From: Halioglobus maricola
Lineage (GTDB): Bacteria > Pseudomonadota > Gammaproteobacteria > Pseudomonadales > Halieaceae
DNA length: 64,000 nucleotides
NCBI RefSeq assembly: GCF_009388985.1
Contig: NZ_CP036422.1
Location: 1,316,501-1,380,500, forward strand
Direction: 5' to 3'
Below the pieces are notes generated by a model. That model saw only the letters and a list, made by a program, of their open reading frames with translations. It had not been told where the DNA came from and did not search any database. Position numbers and translations under genes: made by a program. Every line of letters starts with the position of its first letter. Within the stretch, counting starts at the first letter, position 1. Positions 1 to 10,166 of this stretch are shown in pieces.

Positions 1-2
1 AT

Positions 3-1034
3 TTCGTGGGCGTTTCAGATGTCAGAGATACTTTCGATGCGGGTGGGCCCGAGCTGGATATTCGGGTAACACCGGAGGGTGAGGCGCTGGGGCTGGGGCA
101 GGTGGAGCTGGCCCGCCAGGTGCGGCAGGCTTTCTTCGGTGCAGAAGTGCAGCGCATCCAGCGCGGACGTCACGAGGTACGGGTGTATGTCAGGCTGCCG
201 GCGCAGGAGCGTGAATCGCTGGATGCGCTTCACTCGCTTTGGATCGACGTGCCGGGCCATGGCAAGGTGCCCTTTGATGTCGTGGGCGAGGCGGTGGAAC
301 ATACCGGAATTAGCGTGATCAATCGCTTCAATCGACAGCGCGTGGTCAATGTTCGCGCTGATGTGGAGCGCGCACTGGTAGAGCCGGGCAAGGTCAACGC
401 AGAAATCGTCAATAATATTCTCCCCGATATTCTTGAGCGCCACCCCGGGGTGCAACACAGGCTCACCGGTGAGGCCGAGCAGCAGGAGAAAACGACCAGT
501 GCTCTCGAGCTCGGTTTCGTGGCTATCCTGTTAGTCATCTACGCGGCTCTGGCGGTGCCACTGCGCAGCTATGGTCTGCCCTTGATTATCATGGCGGTGA
601 TTCCTTTCGGTATCACCGGTGCGGTGCTGGGGCATCTTATCCTGGGTGCGGCCGTCAGTATGTTGTCAGCCATTGGTATATTGGGCCTGACCGGGATCGT
701 TGTGAATGACAGCCTGGTATTGGTTGATCACGTGAATCACCGCCTGAAAGATCGGGGGGAGTACTGGAAGGATGCGGTGATCACCGGAGCGGTGCGACGA
801 TTCCGGCCGGTTGTGCTCACATCCATGACCACTTTCGTTGGCCTGCTTCCGATTCAGCTGGAAACGGCCATCCAGGCCCAGTTCGTCAAACCCATGGCGA
901 TATCGGTTGGTTTTGGCGTGTTGTTTGCGACTGGGGTGACCCTGTTGCTGGTGCCGGTGCTGTACTTCGTGGGCCGCGACATTCAGACCCTGTTCGGTGT
1001 GGCGGAGGTCGAGCACGAGGTGACACCCACATGA
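3..1034 (+). CDS. RND efflux permease, C-terminal part (5' end outside window)
   Basis: The reading frame is open through the left edge, so this is the last third of an inner-membrane RND pump subunit (AcrB/HAE1 or CusA class). It begins in the periplasmic porter region. Five or more hydrophobic helices follow, from about 'LGFVAILLVIYAALAVPL' to 'GVTLLLVPVLYFVG'. The segment 'GLTGIVVNDSLVLVDHVN' and the downstream 'RRFRPVVLTSMTTFVGLLPI' are the conserved end of RND permeases. Such pumps exchange protons for substrate and need an HlyD-type adaptor and a TolC-like channel, which should lie to the left. Substrate cannot be judged from this fragment. The next gene overlaps by 4 bases (ATGA), so the two are probably cotranscribed. 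Confidence 0.9.
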   Translation, partial: FVGVSDVRDTFDAGGPELDIRVTPEGEALGLGQVELARQVRQAFFGAEVQRIQRGRHEVRVYVRLPAQERESLDALHSLWIDVPGHGKVPFDVVGEAVEHTGISVINRFNRQRVVNVRADVERALVEPGKVNAEIVNNILPDILERHPGVQHRLTGEAEQQEKTTSALELGFVAILLVIYAALAVPLRSYGLPLIIMAVIPFGITGAVLGHLILGAAVSMLSAIGILGLTGIVVNDSLVLVDHVNHRLKDRGEYWKDAVITGAVRRFRPVVLTSMTTFVGLLPIQLETAIQAQFVKPMAISVGFGVLFATGVTLLLVPVLYFVGRDIQTLFGVAEVEHEVTPT

Positions 1035-1465
1035 CACTGACACCCTTTCACCTGGCAGTGCAGGTTCGGGATATCGCTGAGGCCCGGGCATTTTATGGTG
1101 AAGGGCTCGGCTTTGCAGAAGGCCGCAGCGCGGAGCATTGGGTGGACTTCGATATGTTCGGCCACCAGTTTGTGGTGCATCTCAATCAGGCGCTGGGAGT
1201 CGATGGCAAGCTATCCCAGATCAGTAATCCTGTGGATGGGCACGGTGTGCCAGTGCCACACTTTGGCGTGGTGCTGGAGTTGCCCCAGTGGCAGTCGCTT
1301 GCCGTGCGCGCCCGAGGTCTGGTCGATGAATTTATTATCGAACCCTATGTGCGTTTCGAGGGGCAACCGGGAGAGCAGGCGACGATGTTCTTTGCCGACC
1401 CATCGGGCAATGCACTTGAATTCAAGGCCTTTCGCGATATTGAGCAAGCGTTGTTCGCTCGCTGA
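1031..1465 (+). CDS. VOC family (glyoxalase/dioxygenase-like) protein
   Basis: A 144-residue single-unit vicinal oxygen chelate protein, made of two beta-alpha-beta-beta-beta modules. The likely metal ligands are His7 (start of the first strand, 'FHLAVQVRD'), His77 ('VPHFGVVLEL') and Glu130 ('SGNALEFKAF'), in the spacing used by glyoxalase-I-like and extradiol-dioxygenase-like enzymes. The pattern 'FYGEGLGF' is typical of the family. The substrate is not predictable. The gene overlaps the RND permease gene by 4 bases (ATGA), so it is translationally coupled. It converges on the next gene with only 5 bases between the stop codons. Confidence 0.85.
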   Translation: MTLTPFHLAVQVRDIAEARAFYGEGLGFAEGRSAEHWVDFDMFGHQFVVHLNQALGVDGKLSQISNPVDGHGVPVPHFGVVLELPQWQSLAVRARGLVDEFIIEPYVRFEGQPGEQATMFFADPSGNALEFKAFRDIEQALFAR

Positions 1466-1470
1466 TGGCG

Positions 1471-2241
1471 TCATTCGCTGGCGATAAAGGGAGCCATTTG
1501 CACATAGTTACCGCGCTCGATTTCATCCACGATGAACCTTGCAAGTTCACCTGCTCGCAACAGTGTACCGGGGGGTGTCTCTAGAGAAGCCGTGGCTGAA
1601 CCCTCGCCATCGGTAGCGTTTATGAGCGGGCATCGAATCAAGGTCCAGGGAACGTCGCTCTGCGCCAGTAAACCGTATTCCAGCTGCCTGTCGCGGACGA
1701 GATTCGGGTAGCGGATGAGCGCCAGTTGACGCACCCACCAGCCAGTCATAGTGCGATGGTCCTGTTCCAATTCAACAGCCGCTCCCGTCACGACAAGGTA
1801 AGGTCTGGCTGTGGTTATGCTCATCGCGGCAATGACATTCGCGGTTGTTTGGCTGTTCAGGTCGGTCGGCGCCCTGGCCGATGGGCCGATAGCACTCACA
1901 ATGACGTCACTCCCAGCCAGCAGGGTGGCGATCGTACCTGGGTCGCGCGCATCACCCACAACGACCTCGATACGGTTTGAGAGATATGCCAGTTTTTCGG
2001 GGGAGCGCGAAAGCGCGCGCACGCGATAACCTCGTGCAAGGGCCTCGCGCAGAATGTAGCCGCCAGACATCCCTGTGGCGCCTAGCAGAGCGATGGTGGT
2101 GTTACGTGATGGAGGTGTAGTGGCAGCTTCAATTGAGCTGGCCGGCAGTTTCTGCTGTGACAGGGCACAGCCAGCCAGGATGGCGGTGAATAGCAGTAGG
2201 GCAAATGCCCGAAGAGAGTTATGGCGTCGGATTGAGTTCAT
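1471..2241 (-). CDS. Lipoprotein-anchored NAD(P)-binding epimerase-like protein
   Basis: A 256-residue atypical short-chain dehydrogenase/NmrA-like protein. The N-terminus is a lipoprotein signal: basic 'SIRRH', a hydrophobic stretch, then 'LAGC' with the lipidated Cys25. After the signal comes a Rossmann nucleotide-binding turn, 'LLGATGMSGGYIL', and 'GYRVRALSRSPEKL', which resembles the NADP-selecting segment of NAD(P)H-binding proteins. A lipobox in front of a dinucleotide-binding fold is odd, because NAD(P) is scarce outside the cytoplasm. Its start lies inside the end of the tetR-type gene (23-base overlap), so the two form an operon. A related anchored protein sits at the far right of the window (63250). 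Confidence 0.8.
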   Translation of the reverse strand: MNSIRRHNSLRAFALLLFTAILAGCALSQQKLPASSIEAATTPPSRNTTIALLGATGMSGGYILREALARGYRVRALSRSPEKLAYLSNRIEVVVGDARDPGTIATLLAGSDVIVSAIGPSARAPTDLNSQTTANVIAAMSITTARPYLVVTGAAVELEQDHRTMTGWWVRQLALIRYPNLVRDRQLEYGLLAQSDVPWTLIRCPLINATDGEGSATASLETPPGTLLRAGELARFIVDEIERGNYVQMAPFIASE

Positions 2242-2821
2242 GCCAGAACATGGCCGCGGCCTGGTCGCAGGCCGGGCCCATGGCTTCCCGGTCCAGATAG
2301 ACTCCGTCGATGAGCAGGCGACTCATGCCGTGCAGCGTGCTCCAACTAACCTGGGCGTAGCGCAGGGGGTCCAGGTCGGCCGACACAGCACCATCGGCCT
2401 GCCATTTCCGCACTTGATCGAGATAGAGCCTGAAAGAACTGTGCGCCTCCTGTTTGAGCGTGGCGGTAATCCCTTCCGATTTCCACAAGCGGCTGCCGAA
2501 CATCAGGTCGTAGTACTCAACGTTGTCCAGGGCATAGTCGAGGTAGCCCCGAACGAAGGCGCGTAATCTCGCTTCTGACAAGTTTGCGCTGTCTAGGGTC
2601 AGCACCTCAATGTAGCGCTTGAATCCCTCTTCAGCGATGGCGCATAACAATTCCTGCTTATCCTTGAAGTGGTGATAGGGCGCTGTGCGAGAGACGCCGA
2701 CGCGCGCGGCCAGCTGGCGCATGGACAATCCCGCTTCGCCTTCCTCCCGGAGCAGGGTGGCAGCGGTGTCCAGCAGGCTGCGGCGCAGGTCGCCGTGGTG
2801 GTAGCTTGTCTTCTCGCTCAT
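2219..2821 (-). CDS. TetR family transcriptional regulator
   Basis: About 200 residues. The N-terminal TetR helix-turn-helix is clear: 'RRSLLDTAATLLREEGEAGLS', then 'MRQLAARVGVSRTAPYHHF' and 'KDKQELLCAIAEEGF'. The C-terminal ligand/dimer domain resembles the WHG-type TetR_C group ('YDLMFGSRLW', 'WSTLHGMSRLLIDG'). I chose the ATG at 2821 (MSEKTSYHHG); an in-frame ATG at 2836 would add five residues and neither has a strong ribosome site. It is divergent from the FadH-like gene and overlaps the lipoprotein gene downstream. It probably represses both directions through the TTGAC-N3-GTCCA sites between them. Confidence 0.88.
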   Translation of the reverse strand: MSEKTSYHHGDLRRSLLDTAATLLREEGEAGLSMRQLAARVGVSRTAPYHHFKDKQELLCAIAEEGFKRYIEVLTLDSANLSEARLRAFVRGYLDYALDNVEYYDLMFGSRLWKSEGITATLKQEAHSSFRLYLDQVRKWQADGAVSADLDPLRYAQVSWSTLHGMSRLLIDGVYLDREAMGPACDQAAAMFWHELNPTP

Positions 2822-2842
2822 GTGGGCATCATACATTTAATC

Positions 2843-4951
<2,109 letters not shown>

Positions 4952-5007
4952 TGCAATTTTTTGCACTCTAACGGCGAGCGTCTATGCTTACTGAGAAATA
5001 ACGCATA
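4952..5007. promoter_or_regulatory. Inverted repeats ahead of the PadR gene
   Basis: The leader holds TGCAA-TTTT-TTGCA (4952-4965, directly after the fadH stop) and a longer-spaced TATGC...GCATA (4983-5007). PadR proteins often bind such AT-rich dyads and regulate themselves, so these are candidate autoregulatory sites. The first could also act as a weak hairpin after fadH. Evidence is pattern only. Confidence 0.25.
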
Positions 5008-5031
5008 CGCGACCGCCGCTGGAGATTTGCC

Positions 5032-5595
5032 ATGGCACTTGCCCAGGCAATCATGACATCACTGTTAGACGCCGACCTATCCGGCTCTGAATTAGCCCGG
5101 GATTTTGAGAAATCCATGGGCTTTTTCTGGCAGGCATCTCATCAACAGATATATCAGGAATTGCGCAAGCTGGCTGAGAAGGGTTGGCTGAACAAGCGTG
5201 AAGTTAACCAGAGCGGCAGGCCCAATAAGATCGTTTACGGTTTGACCATGTCCGGAAGAGAGGCATTGGCGGACTGGGTCTTCGGACCAACCAAAGTCCA
5301 GGCGACCAAAGATGAACTGCTGCTGAAGTTGTACAACCTGACCGAGAACAACGTCGAACACATGGTGGGAGAAATCAGCCGTCGGCGAGAAGAAGTAATG
5401 CAGCGGCTTTACCTGTATGAAGCGATCCGCCGTCGGCACTACGCAGCGCCCGAAGACCTTCCGGTGCGACACAAAGGCGTTTTTCTGGCTCTGCAGTCAG
5501 GAATTCACCAGGGTGAACAGTTCCTGACTTGGTGTGATGAAGCTATGCAGTTATTGGGCACAGTAGAAAAGGTCGACTCTACTCCAGCCACTTGA
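5032..5595 (+). CDS. PadR family transcriptional regulator
   Basis: 187 residues. An N-terminal winged helix ('AIMTSLLDADLSGSELARDF', 'SHQQIYQELRKLAEKGWLNKRE', 'GRPNKIVYGLTMSGREALADWV') is followed by the helical C-terminal domain of the larger PadR/AphA group (Vir_act_alpha_C), which forms the dimer. PadR proteins are usually repressors that respond to small aromatic or lipophilic compounds. The target is unknown: the gene lies after fadH on the same strand and converges on the Lrp gene, overlapping its 3' end by 17 bases. Confidence 0.88.
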   Translation: MALAQAIMTSLLDADLSGSELARDFEKSMGFFWQASHQQIYQELRKLAEKGWLNKREVNQSGRPNKIVYGLTMSGREALADWVFGPTKVQATKDELLLKLYNLTENNVEHMVGEISRRREEVMQRLYLYEAIRRRHYAAPEDLPVRHKGVFLALQSGIHQGEQFLTWCDEAMQLLGTVEKVDSTPAT

Positions 5596-6079
5596 GCTTC
5601 TCGATCGGGTAGCCCAGGTAAAACTTGGGGCGATCAACCACAATCCGCGTAACGACTTTGCTGATACCCAATTCTGCATTGCTGCTTAGCTCGTCGCATA
5701 GTCGATTCAGCTCAGCGATACTGCTGCTGCAGGTAAACGAGATGTAGTCTATGTCGCCACTGAGGCGGAGACAGTCCATAAACTCAGGGATGAGTTCTAT
5801 TGCGTGCTCAAATTTGCGCCGCTGGGCCAAACTGTTATTGCTCAGGGTGAACTCGACATAGGCAATAACGTGTTCGCAAATGCGGTCGAGATCGACCTCA
5901 CTATGGCAGTTGAAATAGTAGCCAGCGTCCCGCAGAGCTTTGGTACGCTGTGAGCAGGCCGCAGGTGAGAGGTTGACCAATTCTGCCAATCGGGCGTTGG
6001 TGATGTCAGACTCCAGGTGGATGGTCGCCAGGATCTTGCGATTGATAGCGTCCAGCTTGACGGGCTTCTTTTCCTGCAT
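5579..6079 (-). CDS. Lrp/AsnC family transcriptional regulator
   Basis: About 166 residues. The N-terminal helix-turn-helix has 'LDAINRKILATIHLESDITNARLAELVNLS' and 'ACSQRTKALRDAGYY'. The C-terminal RAM/ligand domain contains 'IAYVEFTL', 'SGDIDYISFTC' and 'VVTRIVVDRPK'. I use the ATG at 6079 (MQEKKPVKLD); an in-frame TTG at 6115 would add 12 residues unlike any family N-terminus. These regulators sense amino acids or derivatives and commonly control the divergent gene. Here that is the permease of the cyclic-amide cluster, so control of that cluster is the natural prediction. Confidence 0.88.
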   Translation of the reverse strand: MQEKKPVKLDAINRKILATIHLESDITNARLAELVNLSPAACSQRTKALRDAGYYFNCHSEVDLDRICEHVIAYVEFTLSNNSLAQRRKFEHAIELIPEFMDCLRLSGDIDYISFTCSSSIAELNRLCDELSSNAELGISKVVTRIVVDRPKFYLGYPIEKLKWLE

Positions 6080-6204
6080 AACGAAATATTCTTCAGTATT
6101 TCCTCTAGTATTCAATAGAGTCTAAAGCAAACCAGCTGCACTTCAATAAGCTATTTGTCTGTCCCCTAGGCATAATTTAGTGAAAAGAGAAGATAGGGTT
6201 AGCA

Positions 6205-7497
6205 ATGGAAGCGCAGACCACTGAATACGCCACCGAGCCGGTGCCAGACGACAGCACCGTCGCGTGGTTCAGGGTGGCTATGGTCGCGGCCATGGTTTCC
6301 TTCTCCCTGCCTACCTTCCTCACAGGGCTCGAGTTGTCCGCAGTTACATCGCCTCGGGAAACTGCCAACATCCTTCTTGCGGGTTCCCTGATTCTCACGG
6401 TGCTTGGCAGCCTGACAGCAGCTATCGGCTCAAGTACCCGCCTCAGCTCGTATATGCTCAATCGAATCGCGTTTGGTTCGAAAGGCGCCGCTATCGTGAA
6501 CCTTGCGTTCGCGGTCTCTTTGCTGGGATGGTTTGGGGTCAATATCGACCTGTTTTCTGGCGCGGCAGTGCGGCTGGCCATGGACCTGTTTGGATACGAG
6601 TTGCCCGTGTGGCTGGTCGAGTTGTTCGCCGGCCTGATTATGACTGTCACTACCTTCTACGGTTTCAGGGCTATCAATATGCTCTCGGCACTGCTGGTAC
6701 CAGTGTTAATGGTAGTGACTGTGATGCTAATCAGCGGCTCTTTAGCTGAGGTGTCCCTTGCTGATCTGTTGGCAAGAGAAGGCGAATCCGCCATCAGTTT
6801 CGGTGATGGGGTGTCGTCAGTCGTTGGCGCGATAATTGTAGGTGCCGTCATCTTACCCGATATCACTCGCTTTATTCGTCACTGGAGGGGTGCTGTTTAC
6901 ACCATTGTCATTTCTTATCTAGTGGTAAATCTGACTGTTATGGCTGCCGGTGCTATAGCAGGTGCCGCGCTGGGAGACAGTGATCTGCTCAATATTATGA
7001 TTATCCTGGGAATAGGTTGGGCAGCCTTCGCGGTGGTAATACTCGGGAGCTGGGTGCTTAATTCCCTTAATCTCTACAGCACGATGCTGAGTGTGGAGTC
7101 CACCGCTCCAGGGCTCAATTACCATGTGTTGATCATGGTGTCCGGGGCACTGGGGACGTTCGCCGCGTTTTTCAATATTCTCGATGTGTTCCTTTCATTC
7201 CTATTCTACCTGTCTATCGTTTTCGTTCCGGTGGCTGGGGTGATCGCAGTTGATTACTTGCTGATGCGTAGATCGGCATACCACGAAGCCCGTGTAGATA
7301 TGGAATGCGAGTACCGGGGGACCGCGTTAGCCAGCTGGGCGGTAGGTGCCTGTGTGGCGCTGGCGGGAGATCTCGGTTTGGTCACGCTCTCAGGCATGGC
7401 TGCCGTGGATGCCATGCTGATTGCGGCATTGGCGTACTACCTGATATGCAAAATTCTGGCTCGGCGTGGTCCCGCGCCGATTAAGCAGGGGAACTAA
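6205..7497 (+). CDS. NCS1 family nucleobase/hydantoin:cation symporter (CodB-like)
   Basis: 430 residues with about 12 hydrophobic helices, the length of CodB-type cytosine permeases. The N-terminus 'VAWFRVAMVAAMVSFSLPTFLTGLEL' and 'LLGWFGVNIDLFSGAA' (helix 3) are characteristic of the NCS1 family, which imports cytosine, allantoin, hydantoins or thiamine precursors with Na+ or H+. The neighbours, a HyuA-like and a DUF917 protein starting 2 bases downstream, suggest a hydantoin-like substrate rather than cytosine. AGGG precedes the ATG. The 125-base gap to the divergent Lrp gene should hold the promoter; I see no convincing -35/-10 pair. Confidence 0.88.
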   Translation: MEAQTTEYATEPVPDDSTVAWFRVAMVAAMVSFSLPTFLTGLELSAVTSPRETANILLAGSLILTVLGSLTAAIGSSTRLSSYMLNRIAFGSKGAAIVNLAFAVSLLGWFGVNIDLFSGAAVRLAMDLFGYELPVWLVELFAGLIMTVTTFYGFRAINMLSALLVPVLMVVTVMLISGSLAEVSLADLLAREGESAISFGDGVSSVVGAIIVGAVILPDITRFIRHWRGAVYTIVISYLVVNLTVMAAGAIAGAALGDSDLLNIMIILGIGWAAFAVVILGSWVLNSLNLYSTMLSVESTAPGLNYHVLIMVSGALGTFAAFFNILDVFLSFLFYLSIVFVPVAGVIAVDYLLMRRSAYHEARVDMECEYRGTALASWAVGACVALAGDLGLVTLSGMAAVDAMLIAALAYYLICKILARRGPAPIKQGN

Positions 7498-7499
7498 GA

Positions 7500-9059
7500 T
7501 TGCGCATTGGAATTGATGTTGGCGGTACGCATACGGATGCCGTTCTTTTGGAAGGCCGTAGCGTTCGCTCGGCCGTTAAAACGCTAACAACAGCGGATGT
7601 GAGTACAGGCGTATTCAACGCCCTGGAGCATGTTCTCAGTGACAGCGGCGTTCTCGAGTCTGCTGTTGATGCCGTGATGCTGGGGACGACTCAATTCACC
7701 AACGCGGTTGTGGAGCGAAGACAGCTTTCTGAAGTAGCGGCCATCCGTATCGGCCTGCCCTCAGGAAATGGCCTGCCACCGATGATTGCCTGGCCGGAAG
7801 ATATCGCGGAATCACTGGGCGGTCATACTTATATGCTCAAGGGTGGTACCTTGTATGACGGGCGTCCGGTTGCTGAGCTCGATCACGATGAAATTCAGTC
7901 CACCATCGAAGATATCAAGTCGAAGGGTATCGACACGATAGCTATCTCAGCCGTGTTTTCTCCGATGAGCGCTGAGCCTGAGTTGTTGGTCGCGGAGCAA
8001 TTACGTCGTGCGATTCCCGGTGCCAACATTACCTGTTCTCACCAGATCGGGCGCCTCGGCTTACTGGAGCGCGAAAATGCAGCGCTACTTAATGCATCGC
8101 TATTGAAATTTTCCGACCAGGTGGTCAGCTCTTTTGGCGAGGCGTTGCGTGACCGCGGATTGGAGTGTCCGTTTTATATCAGCCAGAACGACGGCACATT
8201 GATGGACGCGGAGTTTGTGCGCCAGTTTCCAGCGCTTACCTTTGCCTCTGGCCCCACCAATTCGCTGCGGGGAGCATGTGAACTCACGGGCCTGAATGAT
8301 GCCATTGTGATCGACATCGGCGGGACGACTTCTGATATAGGTATTCTTCAGGGAGGTTTCCCGCGAGAGTCAAATATCGTTATCGATGTTGGCGGTGTGC
8401 GTACCAATTTCCGTATGCCCGACATTCTGGCCCTGGGTCTGGGGGGAGGAAGCATCGTCAGTGAAGACGGCCTTAGTATCGGGCCACGTTCTGTTGGTCA
8501 TGATCTGGTGCGAGAGGGTCTTGCTTTCGGCGGCAATACATTTACGGCAACTGATTTGTTAGTCGCGGCCAACAAGCTTGACCTTGGCGAGGCAGGGCAA
8601 GCGGTTGAGCTGAACCCCGAGGTTCTCGCCAGTGGCCTGGCGACGATAAAAAAGATGCTGAACGAGGGCATCGAGAAGATGATGCCCAGCAGCGATCCAC
8701 TACCGGTTGTGCTGGTGGGCGGCGGTGCGGTGTTGGTCGCAGATAAACTCGAGGCAGCCTCAGAAATGCACTGCCCGGAGCATTCGGGCGTGGCAAATGC
8801 TATCGGTGCGGCGATTGCCCAGATCGGTGGTGAGGTAGAGCGTATGGTGTCCTATAGGGAGATCCCCCGCGCTGAAGCTATCGAACAAATATCTGCTGAG
8901 GCTAGAACGACGGCCATCGCGGCGGGTGCAGATCCTGCCACGGTAAGAATCGCTGATATCGAAGAAACCACCATTTCTTATATGGCCGAAGGCTCGACCC
9001 GCGTCCGGGTCAAGGCGGTCGGAGATTTGGCGTCGAGCAACAGGGAGGAACCAGCGTGA
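7500..9059 (+). CDS. Hydantoinase/oxoprolinase family protein (HyuA-type)
   Basis: 519 residues starting with TTG behind GGGGA. The N-terminal acetate-kinase-like ATP fold is visible: 'MRIGIDVGGTHTDAVLLEG' (phosphate-1 loop) and a second 'VIDIGGTTSDIGILQGG' at about residues 270-285. The glycine-rich 'LGLGGGSIV' and 'VVLVGGGAVLV' follow. Family members open cyclic amides (hydantoins, 5-oxoproline) with ATP hydrolysis. The usual partner HyuB is absent; instead the gene overlaps a DUF917 gene by 4 bases (GTGA). This HyuA plus DUF917 pairing defines a subfamily, and a thiohydantoin or hydantoin substrate is inferred from it. Confidence 0.87.
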   Translation: MRIGIDVGGTHTDAVLLEGRSVRSAVKTLTTADVSTGVFNALEHVLSDSGVLESAVDAVMLGTTQFTNAVVERRQLSEVAAIRIGLPSGNGLPPMIAWPEDIAESLGGHTYMLKGGTLYDGRPVAELDHDEIQSTIEDIKSKGIDTIAISAVFSPMSAEPELLVAEQLRRAIPGANITCSHQIGRLGLLERENAALLNASLLKFSDQVVSSFGEALRDRGLECPFYISQNDGTLMDAEFVRQFPALTFASGPTNSLRGACELTGLNDAIVIDIGGTTSDIGILQGGFPRESNIVIDVGGVRTNFRMPDILALGLGGGSIVSEDGLSIGPRSVGHDLVREGLAFGGNTFTATDLLVAANKLDLGEAGQAVELNPEVLASGLATIKKMLNEGIEKMMPSSDPLPVVLVGGGAVLVADKLEAASEMHCPEHSGVANAIGAAIAQIGGEVERMVSYREIPRAEAIEQISAEARTTAIAAGADPATVRIADIEETTISYMAEGSTRVRVKAVGDLASSNREEPA

Positions 9060-10156
9060 AAAAATTTGGCAGAGAGAGCCTTGCTGATCTATCGGCAGGA
9101 GCTGTCTTTCTTGCGACTGGTGGTGGCGGCGATCCATATGTGGCTGAGCTGGTTGCTCAACAAGCGCTGGAAAAATACGGTTCGGTAGATTTGATCGATC
9201 CCGAGAATTTGGACGACGATGCCTACGTTGTTGCGATAGGCGGAGTAGGTGCTCCTACAGTTAGTCTGGAATTGCTGCCTTCTATCGACGAGGCAGTTAA
9301 TACGTTGAGAGCATTCGAAGATCGCGTAGGTCGCAAAGTCGACGCCGTTGTCTCTTTCGAAATTGGCGGAGGCAATTCGCTGATTCCCATTGTTGCTGGG
9401 GCTGTGATGGGCATTCCAGTGGTAGACGGGGACGGCATGGGGCGTGCGCTACCGGAAGCACAGATGATGACTTACCCTATTTCGGGAGTGTCACCCACCC
9501 CCGCGGTAGCAACCGATTATCAAGGGACTGTCACCGAATTTCATACCAAAGATATTATGGAATTCGAAAAAGAGATACGACAGTGCGCCCTGAGCTCCGG
9601 GGGCATGATTACTTCCGCAGAACATCCCATGACAGGTAAGCAGCTCAAAGCCGCGATTGTGCCCGGAACGGTAAGTTTTTCTATTGAGCTCGGGCGGCTA
9701 CTGAGAAAGTACCGAGGCAATGCCCATCGTATATATGAGCCCCTCGCTGAACTCTTCAGCGGCTCTATTTACGGCGATTTGTTTCATCTCTATACGGGAA
9801 AGGTGATCGACAGCTCTACCCGGATAGTTGGCGGTTATGACATTGGCGCGGCAACTATTGCCCCCTTTGACGGCAGTGGCGCGGAGCTCACGATCAGTAT
9901 CAAGAATGAGTATCTGGCTGCCGAAGCTAACGGCAAGGTGATCGCATCGGTGCCTGATCTCATCACTATTGTGGACTACGAAACATCGACACCGATCAAT
10001 GCCGAAAGGCTCCGTTACGGCCAGCGCGTCACGGTATTTGGTGTAGGTTGCCCAAGTTTTTACCGAACTCAACGTGCGCTGGAGTTCGTCGCGCCGTCCT
10101 GTTTCGGGTTTCCATTTGAATACAAAACGATTGAAGAATTGAACCTATCAAATTGA
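9056..10156 (+). CDS. DUF917 family protein (S-methyl thiohydantoin desulfurase-like)
   Basis: 366 residues, GTG start inside the stop of the HyuA gene (4-base overlap). The family signature is present: 'AVFLATGGGGDPYVAELVAQQAL' at the N-terminus, 'VGAPTVSLELL', 'EIGGGNSLIPIVAGAVMGIPVVDGDGMGRALPEAQMMTY' spread over residues 102-140, and a C-terminal beta-rich domain with 'VPDLITIVDYETSTPIN'. DUF917 proteins are annotated as S-methyl thiohydantoin desulfurases and almost always pair with HyuA-like proteins. Exact chemistry here is uncertain. Cytoplasmic: no signal peptide. Confidence 0.87.
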   Translation: MKKFGRESLADLSAGAVFLATGGGGDPYVAELVAQQALEKYGSVDLIDPENLDDDAYVVAIGGVGAPTVSLELLPSIDEAVNTLRAFEDRVGRKVDAVVSFEIGGGNSLIPIVAGAVMGIPVVDGDGMGRALPEAQMMTYPISGVSPTPAVATDYQGTVTEFHTKDIMEFEKEIRQCALSSGGMITSAEHPMTGKQLKAAIVPGTVSFSIELGRLLRKYRGNAHRIYEPLAELFSGSIYGDLFHLYTGKVIDSSTRIVGGYDIGAATIAPFDGSGAELTISIKNEYLAAEANGKVIASVPDLITIVDYETSTPINAERLRYGQRVTVFGVGCPSFYRTQRALEFVAPSCFGFPFEYKTIEELNLSN

Positions 10157-10166
10157 GGTATACACG

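Noticed and set aside
6155..6176. TTGTCT and CATAAT as a promoter for the NCS1 permease
   Set aside because: The spacing is only 10 bases; no acceptable -35 box lies 16-18 bases ahead of CATAAT.
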